Origin: Promethearchaeota archaeon | GTDB lineage: Archaea > Asgardarchaeota > Lokiarchaeia > Sigyniarchaeales > Promethearchaeaceae | Length of the DNA stretch: 64,000 nt | NCBI GenBank assembly: GCA_016933055.1 | Contig: JAFGBS010000002.1 | Coordinates: 124,001 to 188,000 of the forward strand | Reading direction: 5' to 3' | Shown here: positions 54,143 through 62,092 of the stretch, in pieces | Layout: the number at the start of each line of letters is the position of its first letter | Numbering within the stretch: the first letter of the stretch is position 1 | Translations under genes and position numbers: made by a program | Notes under the pieces: model-generated | Databases searched by the model: none | Told to the model about the DNA's origin: nothing | Seen by the model: the letters and a program-made list of their open reading frames with translations, nothing else

Positions 54143-55216
54143 ATGATCAATATGGAAGAAACACAACCTAATATCCAGTACACAATCCATCCTCCCCAAC
54201 TTGTTGCTTTTTTAAGAAAAAGTCTTAAAAAACGCGCTGAAGTGCTCATAGAACTTCAAAAATTATCGGATGCCATTCCTAAGGATTATGTTCGCGGGAG
54301 TCCATTTTGTATTTTCTATTTTGTGACCAATATAGGAGATGGGTTTGATGTAGAAATAGGAATACCTATTATGGAACAATTCCCCTCAGAATTCGTGAAG
54401 TTCCGAATCCTTCCAAAATTAGAAACGTTCTCTATTAGGCATAAGGGAAATTTGGAATCAATTGGTCAAACATATGAAACGGTTTTCACATATGCATATC
54501 AATTCGGTTTTCCTTCCCAAGAGTTTTCTCGAGAAATCTACTTAGATATCGAAGAAGAAGAAAAAGTTGAAATAGAAGTACAGTTCATCATCCATTCTTG
54601 GAATTCATTGCTTGCAAACCACATGGTTCGAGTTCTGGGTGAAAAAATGCAAGGAAAAATTATGAGAGGGTATCAAAGATTCGAAATTGAAACACCATTG
54701 CAGGAGAAATTTGAGTGGTTAGTAAGAATGTTGGAGAAACTTGAGGAAGTGACAAATGAATCCCAACGGTTTGAAATTCTTTCTGGTTGTGCACATTTCT
54801 TTCCAAAAGAGTTAATTACGGAATTTAAAACAGTATTCGATAATGCACGTAATAGTAGTACCAACTTAATCGATGCAGTGGATAAGACTCTGGAATATAT
54901 GAAAATTAATCCAGGAGGAGGATCAGTTCCGATTCGCAAAGGCACCAGGTTGTACACCACAAAAAATCCACGAGATCCGAAAGCTTTTCAAGATGCAAAA
55001 ACTCGTATAGAGCGAATGAAAGCATATTGCTATTGTCCAATTATTCGAAATAATTTGGATCAAAAAATACCTCCTTTTTTTTGTAATTGTGGAGCAGGAT
55101 GGCCAAAACAAATATGGGAGGGAATATTTGATCACCCTCTGCGAATTGAGGTGATAAAAAGTCTCACTAAAGGAGATGACGAGTGTGAGTTTTGCATTTA
55201 TCTCCCTGATGAATGA
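54143..55216 (+). CDS. GyrI-like sensor domain fused to a Cys-rich ATC-hydrolase/V4R-like domain
   Basis: A 357-aa fusion. The first half (about 10-180) has the GyrI/SRPBCC-effector-binding pattern KLETFSIRHKGNLESIGQTYETVF and ending SREIYLD, a ligand-sensor fold. The second half has CYCPIIRN (about 293), FFCNCGAGWPKQIWEGIFDHPLRIEVIKSLTKGDDECEFCIYLP (about 312-355), the closing signature of ATC-hydrolase-like and V4R-type proteins, with six cysteines that may bind iron-sulfur or zinc. Ligand unknown. Convergent with the Ddl-like gene (14-bp gap). Confidence 0.7.
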   Translation: MINMEETQPNIQYTIHPPQLVAFLRKSLKKRAEVLIELQKLSDAIPKDYVRGSPFCIFYFVTNIGDGFDVEIGIPIMEQFPSEFVKFRILPKLETFSIRHKGNLESIGQTYETVFTYAYQFGFPSQEFSREIYLDIEEEEKVEIEVQFIIHSWNSLLANHMVRVLGEKMQGKIMRGYQRFEIETPLQEKFEWLVRMLEKLEEVTNESQRFEILSGCAHFFPKELITEFKTVFDNARNSSTNLIDAVDKTLEYMKINPGGGSVPIRKGTRLYTTKNPRDPKAFQDAKTRIERMKAYCYCPIIRNNLDQKIPPFFCNCGAGWPKQIWEGIFDHPLRIEVIKSLTKGDDECEFCIYLPDE

Positions 55217-55230
55217 GCTTATTACCAATC

Positions 55231-56787
55231 TTATTCCGAATATCGAATATATTCATATATGAAGTCATTATGACGATATCCATGAAGTAAATGGGAATGA
55301 CTCCGTCTTCCGATTCGAATAAATCCCGCTTTTTCCAAGATTTTCCATGATGCAGTATTTTCTTCAGTAGCAGTCGCCTCTAAACGATAAAATTGGAATT
55401 TTTGCACTGCTATAGAAACCAATGCTTGAACAATCTCAGCTCCAAATCCTTTTCCAGCATATTTTGAATTTCCGATAAGATAAGATATTTCTGCTGTCTG
55501 ATTCCATAAAGTAGTATCATATATTGCCCCATAACCGATAGGAATGTGCGCGGATCGTTCATAGATCATCAATGCAATGCCGGAGATCGCTGAATTAGCG
55601 GGGTGCAACAAAAAATCTTTCACAAGCTGGTCTTTTGAAGTATACCCTTCGGGTTCCACCATATATTGGTTAATATGTGGATTATTGAACCAAGTATACA
55701 TAAGGTCTAAATGAGAATAGGTAATTGGGTAGAAGTCCAATCGAGAAGATTGAAAAAATGGAGAATTCGACTCTTTGTTATCCTTTTGATTCAATAGTTC
55801 CATATTGTACCGCTTTAGAGCTGAATTTAGAATCTTATGGATAAGATCCACGTAGGTCCATCCCATAGTTTTTGCAGACCTTACATATCCACTATCTATA
55901 TTGATACCAGGATTAGGATTTACCTCTAAGACATAGATCTCAGAACCACTTAATCGAAAATCCACTCGTGCGTAATCCCGACAACCTGTTATTTCATAGG
56001 CTTTTTTTGCGATATTGTTTATTTGTTCCGAAATTTTCGGTTCCAGATCTGCAGGGCACTTTCCATTTGTATGGGTAAACTTAAACGAATCCTCAATCCA
56101 TTTACTTTCATAGTCCACTATATGCGGAATAGACGAATCAAAATCAAAAAGAATTTCTGAAGCAGGGAGAGCTACAATATCAGAACCATTACCATAAAGA
56201 GCGATATTAATTTCTCTTCCATCAATATATTCTTCCACCAACGCAGGTTGTTTATATTGCTCTAAAATACGCAGAATTTGTCGATTTAACTGTGAGGAAT
56301 TATATACCACCGATTCCTCTGTTATACCAATACTTGCGTCTTCATGAAGAGGCTTAACGATTAATGGAAAAGATAATTCATCAACCAAGGATTCTGCTAT
56401 TGTATTAAATACTTGGAATCGAGGTGTTGGAATCCCATTTACCATCAAGAATTGTTTGGTACGGGCTTTATCAAGGCATAATCCAAGTGTGATATGGTCT
56501 GATCCCGTATAAGGAATGTGAAATAAGTCCAGAATCGCCGGAACTAAAGATTCAGCAGCCACATTCCCGCCAATTCCCTCACATAAGTTAAATATAACAT
56601 CAAAACGTGCTTCTGCAATATCAGAAAGAGTATCAGGGCTAATTCTTACTGGAATAACTTCGTGATGTGAGGAAAGTGCCGTATAAATATGATCTACTGT
56701 AGATACAATTTCATTATCCGCAATTTTATCTAGCTCAATTCCTCGCTCCAGTGTATCCACAAAATTATATATAAGTCCAATCTTCAT
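55231..56787 (-). CDS. Ddl-like ATP-grasp ligase fused to a C-terminal GNAT domain
   Basis: About 518 aa from ATG 56787, preceded by AGGTGA (the track uses GTG 56799). The ATP-grasp domain resembles D-Ala-D-Ala ligases: FDVIFNLCEGIGGNVAAESL (about 65), PLIVKPLHEDASIGITEESVV (about 143), VEEYIDGREINIALYGN (about 185) and DYARVDFRLSGSEIYVLEVNPNPGINIDSG (about 275-305). A GNAT domain follows (about 360-518, with AEISYLIGNSKYAGKGFGAEIVQALV). It lies 45 bp after its paralogue. It probably makes an amide bond and then acetylates the product, but the substrate is unknown. Confidence 0.82.
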   Translation of the reverse strand: MKIGLIYNFVDTLERGIELDKIADNEIVSTVDHIYTALSSHHEVIPVRISPDTLSDIAEARFDVIFNLCEGIGGNVAAESLVPAILDLFHIPYTGSDHITLGLCLDKARTKQFLMVNGIPTPRFQVFNTIAESLVDELSFPLIVKPLHEDASIGITEESVVYNSSQLNRQILRILEQYKQPALVEEYIDGREINIALYGNGSDIVALPASEILFDFDSSIPHIVDYESKWIEDSFKFTHTNGKCPADLEPKISEQINNIAKKAYEITGCRDYARVDFRLSGSEIYVLEVNPNPGINIDSGYVRSAKTMGWTYVDLIHKILNSALKRYNMELLNQKDNKESNSPFFQSSRLDFYPITYSHLDLMYTWFNNPHINQYMVEPEGYTSKDQLVKDFLLHPANSAISGIALMIYERSAHIPIGYGAIYDTTLWNQTAEISYLIGNSKYAGKGFGAEIVQALVSIAVQKFQFYRLEATATEENTASWKILEKAGFIRIGRRSHSHLLHGYRHNDFIYEYIRYSE

Positions 56788-56831
56788 CCAATATATCACC
56801 TGTATTTACCCAGAAATTTTAGAGAATCATC

Positions 56832-57965
56832 TTATTGCACCAGATTATAGCGTTTCAAGGCAGAATATAAGATCATTTTGATCATCTGTGAATACGACAA
56901 TCCAGCAACTTCACAGGCGTATGGAAAACGGGAATGGAACTCAGGATTAGGGTTTAATCCGGGCAAAGCATTGATTTCTAGTACATTTGGCACTCCTCGC
57001 TTACTAAGGCGGATATCCATTCGACACAAGTCTACACAATCCAATGCTTTATATGTCTTCAAAGCAATTCGCTCGATTTCTTGTCGTAATTTTTCAGAAA
57101 TGTTTGCAGGACAGGTTAATGGTGTGGCTCCTTGACCAGGGACATCATAGGTCCATTTAGATTCATAGGAATCGATTTTCGCATATCCAGGTGGAAGATG
57201 GTTAAAATTTACCTCAATAATCGGAAGAACTAGGGGAGGATCATTCCCCAAGATGCCTACGGTAAATTCCTTTCCCGGAAGAAATTCTTCCACTAGAACA
57301 GGAGCCCCAAATTCTTGGAATACCCAGTGTGTTTGTGCTCGTAATTCATCCAGAGAATGCACAACAGATCTATTGGTGATGCCAGCACTGGAACCTTGCG
57401 CGTCTGGTTTGATAATAAGTGGAAATTTCATCAAGGGTCCTAATAAGTCACTTGGGGCTCGAAACACTTGATATCGGGGAGTAGGAATATGATAAAATCC
57501 TAAAATCTCCTTAGTTCGACTTTTACTCAACGTAAGCGCTTGGGTTAATACACCCGATCCCGTATAGGGAATGCCCAGCATCTCTAATATAGCTGGTATG
57601 TGGGATTCTCGAGACTCCCCACGAATACCTTCTGCAATATTAAAAACAAAATCCACGGAACGTGTTTTTAATGCCTCAATAAAATCGCAATTTACCGGTA
57701 GTAATTCCACTTCGAATCCCCACGAATTTAATGCACTTTGAATGGCTTCAATGGTTTCCGCCTCATCATATTCCAATGCGACACTATTACTTAATGGAGT
57801 AGATACATCAGGACGGGCATTATATGCAAATCCGATGCAGTTGATGCCAAGTGGCTTCTGAAAAACAGACTCGGTTTTACTTGTAAAAATTGAGGTAGAA
57901 TGCGGTACGTGCACAGTTTTGGAATAGGTTGTGCGCGATGGGGATTGTAATGCATCAAAAGACAT
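56832..57965 (-). CDS. Ddl-like ATP-grasp ligase (tandem paralogue)
   Basis: A 377-aa ATP-grasp protein, parallel to the next gene in the transcript: VDFVFNIAEGIRGESRESHI (about 120), PLIIKPDAQGSSAGITNRSVV (about 195), VEEFLPGKEFTVGILGN (about 239) and CRMDIRLSKRGVPNVLEINALPGLNPNPEF. A 45-residue Ser/Thr-rich N-terminus precedes the fold. Asgard cells have no known D-Ala-D-Ala peptidoglycan, so these likely ligate other amino acids or peptides. The substrate remains open. Confidence 0.82.
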   Translation of the reverse strand: MSFDALQSPSRTTYSKTVHVPHSTSIFTSKTESVFQKPLGINCIGFAYNARPDVSTPLSNSVALEYDEAETIEAIQSALNSWGFEVELLPVNCDFIEALKTRSVDFVFNIAEGIRGESRESHIPAILEMLGIPYTGSGVLTQALTLSKSRTKEILGFYHIPTPRYQVFRAPSDLLGPLMKFPLIIKPDAQGSSAGITNRSVVHSLDELRAQTHWVFQEFGAPVLVEEFLPGKEFTVGILGNDPPLVLPIIEVNFNHLPPGYAKIDSYESKWTYDVPGQGATPLTCPANISEKLRQEIERIALKTYKALDCVDLCRMDIRLSKRGVPNVLEINALPGLNPNPEFHSRFPYACEVAGLSYSQMIKMILYSALKRYNLVQ

Positions 57966-58526
57966 CGTGTCTTAACAATCCCTCTTCAGGTAATACGGTA
58001 CCTGACTTTGTATATGGTTATTAGGAGGTTTCATCCTATTATAGTCCTCTAGAGTACAAGGGGAGACTTTGCTTAAATACGTTTCTCATCCCCTTACTGT
58101 GCCAAAACCTAAAGTGGGTTAATTTCCCCAAAGGGAATAAAGAGTGCATTTTGTTTCTAAACAGAACTAAAATCCCAAATATGTTTTCTATGAGTGACTA
58201 CTGAAAATATGAGAATCAATCTATCACTAAATCGTAGGTATTGCATTTAATTTCCATATGGATTGGATAAAAGAATTGATTATTTTTTTCTCTTGTATGT
58301 AGAGCTTGTATAGAGGCATTTCTTATAGATTTTTGTTCAACTCTGTATTTGGGAGATAATTAGTGAAGATTTTAGAAGACTAAAATATTTCTCTCTAATA
58401 ACCATTGGATTCATTTATTGTATTGGGATATGGAAAAGAGGGTTATAACCCAAAAATCAAAGTGTTTATATAAGAATGATCATTAGGGATATTGGGTTAT
58501 AATTCAAAAATCAAGAAAGTGATAAC
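57966..58526. other. 561-bp intergenic region between divergent Ddl-like and DUF5320 genes
   Basis: No convincing ORF was found. It should hold two promoters: one for the Ddl-like operon (minus) and one for DUF5320 (plus, near 58440-58505). AAGGGGA and TCCCCTT (near 58057-58095) can form a 7-bp stem around a TTAAATA stretch. The remainder is AT-rich without a clear signal. Confidence 0.5.
58440..58505 (+). promoter_or_regulatory. Candidate operator: palindrome GGGTTATAACCC and related half-copy around a TATA box
   Basis: A perfect 12-bp palindrome GGGTTATAACCC lies at 58440-58451; a related GGGTTATAATTC lies at 58494-58505. Each is followed by a similar CAAAAATCAA stretch, so the two are imperfect direct repeats 54 bp apart. 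TTTATATAA (58465-58473) between them fits a TATA box with transcription starting near the second copy. The DUF134-like DNA-binding protein encoded just downstream is the likely binder (inference). Confidence 0.5.
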
Positions 58527-58874
58527 ATGTATAGAAATCGAACTTATTGGTATGGTCCCGGATATGGGAGAGGAAGAGGTTTTGGTCTAGGTTTAGGGTT
58601 TGGTCGGGGAGCGGGAAGAGGTAGACGTTTCTACAGCCCAAATTGTGACTTTTACCCCGATAGACCTCGAGGATGGTGGGCAATGCCCCAATATCAAAAT
58701 ATGTCTCTTGGAAATCCCGTATATGGTACTCCCCCTCAAGATGCCGTTTGGGACAATGTGACTGGCGAACCTAAAAACATTGAAGCCATTGACTATGAAA
58801 TTTTATTAATTGAAAAGCAAATGGAAGAAATGAAAAAGGAAATCGAACAATTAAAATCTCTAAAAAAAAAATAA
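58527..58874 (+). CDS. DUF5320-like Gly/Arg-rich protein with C-terminal coiled coil
   Basis: A 115-aa protein. The N-terminus is Gly/Arg/Tyr/Phe-rich (GYGRGRGFGLGLGFGRG), a middle segment is aromatic and Pro-rich, and the last 30 residues are a Lys/Glu coiled coil (IEKQMEEMKKEIEQLKSL). This organisation matches DUF5320 proteins, which often neighbour DUF134 regulators in anaerobes. The function is not known. A strong hairpin plus T-run separates it from the DUF134 gene. Confidence 0.75.
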   Translation: MYRNRTYWYGPGYGRGRGFGLGLGFGRGAGRGRRFYSPNCDFYPDRPRGWWAMPQYQNMSLGNPVYGTPPQDAVWDNVTGEPKNIEAIDYEILLIEKQMEEMKKEIEQLKSLKKK

Positions 58875-58887
58875 ATAAATTATGATA

Positions 58888-58922
58888 ATGGAGTGATGAA
58901 CACTCCATTTTTCAGTTTTTTT
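58888..58922 (+). terminator. Hairpin-plus-T-run terminator between DUF5320 and DUF134 genes
   Basis: ATGGAGTG-ATGAA-CACTCCAT is a perfect 8-bp hairpin directly followed by TTTTCAGTTTTTTT. This resembles a bacterial intrinsic terminator, uncommon in archaea where T-runs alone usually suffice. It would reduce read-through into the regulator gene. Confidence 0.6.
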
Positions 58923-58944
58923 CCCCATTTAGCATGGTGATAAC

Positions 58945-59358
58945 ATGTTTGAGAATGATAAATATCCCATAGATTACGATAGATTTACGAATTTTTTTAC
59001 ATCAAGCAATCGTGGAGGAGGGGGTCGAGGATATGGAGGGAATCAAGGAGGTGGAGGGGGGCGGAGAAGAAGAGGTCGGCCTGTCGTATCATATCCTGTC
59101 AATATATCGCGATCCATTGACACACATCAAGGTTTTTTGGAACTCACTACTTTTGAGATGAAACTTTTAGAACTCGCTGATATGGAACAAGCAGATGGAA
59201 GTACATTATCCCAAGAGGAAATTGCACAGCGGTTAGAAGTATCTCAAACAACTGTTTGGCGCTATTTGAAAGCTCTCCGGAAAAAAATTACTCAAGCAAT
59301 CATCAATCACAACGAGATTCATGTGAGAATCATCGATAAAGAAAAAAACACCTATTAG
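58945..59358 (+). CDS. DUF134-like helix-turn-helix DNA-binding protein
   Basis: A 137-aa protein. A Gly/Arg-rich N-terminus (RGGGGRGYGGNQGGGGG) precedes a short RGRPVVSYPVN segment and a sigma70-region-4-like helix-turn-helix (about residues 70-125: TTFEMKLLELADMEQADGSTLSQEEIAQRLEVSQTTVWRYLKALRKKI). It closely follows the DUF134/UPF0251 pattern with an added glycine-rich arm. It probably regulates its own cluster through the palindromic sites upstream. Confidence 0.82.
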   Translation: MFENDKYPIDYDRFTNFFTSSNRGGGGRGYGGNQGGGGGRRRRGRPVVSYPVNISRSIDTHQGFLELTTFEMKLLELADMEQADGSTLSQEEIAQRLEVSQTTVWRYLKALRKKITQAIINHNEIHVRIIDKEKNTY

Positions 59359-59617
59359 CAGTATCTATTGTTTTTTGTGGTGATGGTATACAATTTTTTC
59401 TACACCAAATGAGGGAAGTATGGGTGGATATAACTAGAAGCTCTTCGTATTCGTACTCGATCTATTCATTCTCATACTGGACTTTTCTCTAATTATTGAA
59501 CTCATAAAGGGCATTTATATATGAAATTTGCTATTAGTAATTTGAGGAACGTTAGGGATAGGAAATTTCATTAGCTAGACTTAGAAATTTTTTTCTGAAT
59601 AGATGGAAATCTCTCAT

Positions 59618-59624
59618 GAGGTGA
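59618..59624 (+). promoter_or_regulatory. Ribosome-binding site that fixes the start of the 58-aa gene
   Basis: GAGGTGA lies seven bases before ATG 59632. It supports this frame over the 66-aa ORF in the track (59651-59851), which lacks such a site. Confidence 0.65.
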
Positions 59625-59631
59625 ATAATAC

Positions 59632-59808
59632 ATGGTAGATTGGGCAGAAATTGCTCTACTTTGGTGGATACTTGGCAGAAAGAAAAAACCAAGATGTGAG
59701 CACTGCATCTGGTATGAAAATCGTATTCTTGGACGCAATCAATGGTGCCATTATCATAAATGCCGAAAATACCCATGGGAATTGTGCAAACACTACCAAC
59801 CTAGTTAA
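59632..59808 (+). CDS. 58-aa Cys/His-rich zinc-finger-like protein (absent from ORF track)
   Basis: ATG 59632 opens 58 codons ending at TAA 59806-59808. The N-terminus (VDWAEIALLWWILGRKKK) could be a short membrane-associated helix; the C-terminal half has CEHC (22-25), then C39, H40, H42, C44 and C52, H54, a pattern suited to one or two zinc sites. No family is recognised. It is followed by a 155-bp gap before a LysE gene. The GAGGTGA and residue pattern make it much more likely than the overlapping track ORFs. Confidence 0.7.
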   Translation: MVDWAEIALLWWILGRKKKPRCEHCIWYENRILGRNQWCHYHKCRKYPWELCKHYQPS

Positions 59809-59963
59809 GTTTTTTTTTATTCTTAATTCATTAGGTCTCAGATATTCCTAAGTAAATATTACGGCAAAATGGCTACTGATGCCTATAGAAATCGATGTAA
59901 AGGTTTCGAATAGCTTTATTATTATGCAAAATTCCTTTTTTGATCCGATATTTACTATAACCA

Positions 59964-60668
59964 ATGTCGTTTTGGCAAGTATTTACGATTACTTTTCTTA
60001 TTGGATTGGGAGGTGCTATGTCCCCCGGACCCTTACTAACCTATACGATAATAAAATCTCTGGAGGCAAAAAAGAAGGCATTTTTAGTAGGACTTTTTAT
60101 TAGTACCGGTCATACTTTAATTGAACTCTTATTAATTACGGTTCTTATGTTTGGATTAGGAGTAGTATTATCTTATCCGGTTGTATTGATTCTAATTGGA
60201 GTGGCGGGGGGCGCCATCTTGATGTTTTTCAGCTACCAAATCCTAAAGGATATTCGAAAAGGTACCTTAGACATGTCATTTTTGGAAACCGCTGAAGACT
60301 CCGCCGATGAGACCACTAAATCAATATCCAAGAATTCTAGAGGAAAATTATATGAAATTCATCCGATTATAGGAAGTATCCTGTTTCTCATGTCAAATCC
60401 CTATTGGTGGCTTTGGTGGGGAACTGCAGGGTTATCAATAATCGTAGAAAATTCAGTCAACTTTCAAAACATTTCTGCATTTATCGGACTGGTTGTCGGA
60501 AAAGAATTGGGTGTATTTCTCTGGTATACATTTATAGCGACAGCAGTAGGATTCTCCCGAAAATTTATGAGTAAGAAGTTATATGTCGGCATTTTACTCG
60601 GTTGTGCCTTGTTTATGCTGGGATATGGAATGTATCTACTTATTTCTCCGATTATTTCTTTTCTCTAA
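59964..60668 (+). CDS. LysE/RhtB-family exporter
   Basis: A 234-aa six-helix protein. GLGGAMSPGPLLTYTIIKSLEAKKKAFLVGLFISTGHTLIELLLI (about residues 14-58) is the LysE-family signature, and a charged central loop (about 105-128, ETAEDSADETTK) separates the halves. The family exports amino acids or related solutes. Substrate unknown. Monocistronic. Confidence 0.88.
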   Translation: MSFWQVFTITFLIGLGGAMSPGPLLTYTIIKSLEAKKKAFLVGLFISTGHTLIELLLITVLMFGLGVVLSYPVVLILIGVAGGAILMFFSYQILKDIRKGTLDMSFLETAEDSADETTKSISKNSRGKLYEIHPIIGSILFLMSNPYWWLWWGTAGLSIIVENSVNFQNISAFIGLVVGKELGVFLWYTFIATAVGFSRKFMSKKLYVGILLGCALFMLGYGMYLLISPIISFL

Positions 60669-61238
60669 ATTAAATTATTTCCATTCTAGAAATGATTTTC
60701 GCACATCTCATAAAATCAAGTAGTTAACAGGTATAGTTAGAATGTTAAAAATGGAAATTTGATTGTTGAAAGTGTTTAACAGCGTCAGAAATAAGACTAC
60801 GAAAAATGAGAAAAGATATTGTCAAGTAATGAGAGAGTGACTAATCAAGACCTATCCCTACTTTTTACAGCAGTTAGGCTGTTCTCTTTTATATTTTTGT
60901 TGACATAAACATATACTGCTTAAATATTGCATGATAGGGGGGAAAGTCGTGGATAAGTCCTGTGGATTCACTTAGAATTACCCCTTAGGGGTAATTGTAG
61001 GGGTGGGCACTCCTAAGGCTAAAAGACCCTACCTCAATTATTCTATGAGTAGGCTTTTTGCGTAATTCGTGGAATATGGGATAGGGGGTACAAAATTCAT
61101 TAATAATCTTTTAATTGTTTTACATCAAGAAAGGTGCAACTACGGAATTAAGTCAGAAGTCTTAGAACTTGCTTTCTCAGTGGAAAATCAATACAATTGA
61201 TAAAAATCCTTATTACTTTATTTTATGATAGAATTAGT
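60669..61238. other. Intergenic region holding a candidate structured RNA
   Basis: About 570 bp between the LysE gene and the SDR gene (start at ATG 61239). No convincing ORF. A TATA-like GCTTAAATATT (60918-60928) precedes the G-rich, hairpin-forming stretch described separately. GATAGGGGG occurs twice (near 60933 and 61080). The last 100 bp before the SDR gene are AT-rich. Confidence 0.5.
60945..61045 (+). ncRNA. Candidate structured RNA with adjacent hairpins
   Basis: Downstream of a TATA-like element the sequence folds readily. AATTACCCC-TTA-GGGGTAATT (60976-60996) is a perfect 9-bp stem; immediately next, GTAGGG (60997-61002) pairs with CCCTAC (61027-61032); AAGT/ACTT can close an earlier helix. 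A T5 stretch (AGGCTTTTTGCG, near 61052) could end it. The G+C content is clearly higher than the surroundings. It does not resemble RNase P RNA, SRP RNA or a tRNA, and might be a 5' leader of the SDR gene. Assignment is by structure alone. Confidence 0.4.
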
Positions 61239-62081
61239 ATGCGAATACCAGATTTAGAAGGTAAAGTAGCTATTATCACAGGGGCTGCGGGTGGAATTGG
61301 AAGGGAAATTGCCTGTTTATTTGATAAAGTGGGAATTAATTTAGTTTTGACAGACATCAAGGTCAATAGTTTACATGAGATGTCGGAAACTTTTACCAAT
61401 AAACCCCTAATCATCCCTTGTGACATCACTAAAAGAGATCAAGTACAACATCTCATTTCTCATACCTTGTCCCATTACCATATTATAGATATACTTATCA
61501 ACACAGTTGGAGTAATATTTCCAGCGCTTTTTGAGGATGCAGAATATGAGGATATTGAAAAACAGATTCGAATCAATTTGTTGGGAACAATTAATTGCAC
61601 GAAAGAAATTATACCAGTAATGAAAAAAGCAAGTAAGGGTAATATCGTAACCATATCCTCACTAGCTGGAATTGTACCTGAAACTTATAGCTCGATATAT
61701 ACTGCCACAAAGTTCGCATTAAGAGGATTGAATTTAACTCTAAACCTTGAACTAAATAAATTCAATATTGATCTTTCTACTATATTCCCCGATTCGGTGG
61801 ATACTCCTATGTTACACTATGAAGCAGAACACGGGGGATCTCCACTTACATTTCTTAACGTTCCCATTAAGCCCGAGAAAGTGGCAAAAACCGTTCTGAG
61901 AGCGATTCTTCGGCACAAGCCTGAAATAAGTATTCCTTCCATAACTGGGCTGGTATCAAAATTCATAATGTGTTTTCCTAAAGGGGTGATAAAAATATGG
62001 CCGAAATTAGAGAAAAAAGGAGAAAGAAAAAAACAAAAATTCCTCAATCAAATGCAATCCCCTCAAAGTGGCACACAGTGA
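61239..62081 (+). CDS. Short-chain dehydrogenase/reductase
   Basis: About 280 aa from ATG 61239 (the track starts at TTG 61197). A classical SDR: cofactor motif ITGAAGGIGREIA (about residues 14-26), the strand motif LINTVG where NNAG is usual, catalytic Ser in ISSLAG (about 139) and YTATK (about 153-157). A basic C-terminal tail (KKGERKKQKFLN) follows. The Asp at the end of the second strand (VLTDIK) suggests NAD rather than NADP. Substrate unknown. Convergent with the Gfo/Idh/MocA gene. Confidence 0.9.
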   Translation: MRIPDLEGKVAIITGAAGGIGREIACLFDKVGINLVLTDIKVNSLHEMSETFTNKPLIIPCDITKRDQVQHLISHTLSHYHIIDILINTVGVIFPALFEDAEYEDIEKQIRINLLGTINCTKEIIPVMKKASKGNIVTISSLAGIVPETYSSIYTATKFALRGLNLTLNLELNKFNIDLSTIFPDSVDTPMLHYEAEHGGSPLTFLNVPIKPEKVAKTVLRAILRHKPEISIPSITGLVSKFIMCFPKGVIKIWPKLEKKGERKKQKFLNQMQSPQSGTQ

Positions 62082-62092
62082 GCCCGATCATA

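Noticed and set aside
59552-59851. Track ORFs 59552-59776 (minus) and 59651-59851 (plus)
   Set aside because: Both overlap the 58-aa Cys/His ORF in other frames and lack a ribosome-binding site or recognisable protein features.
60945-61045. RNase P or SRP RNA at the hairpin region
   Set aside because: The conserved core sequences of these RNAs are absent; only a generic structured-RNA call is kept.
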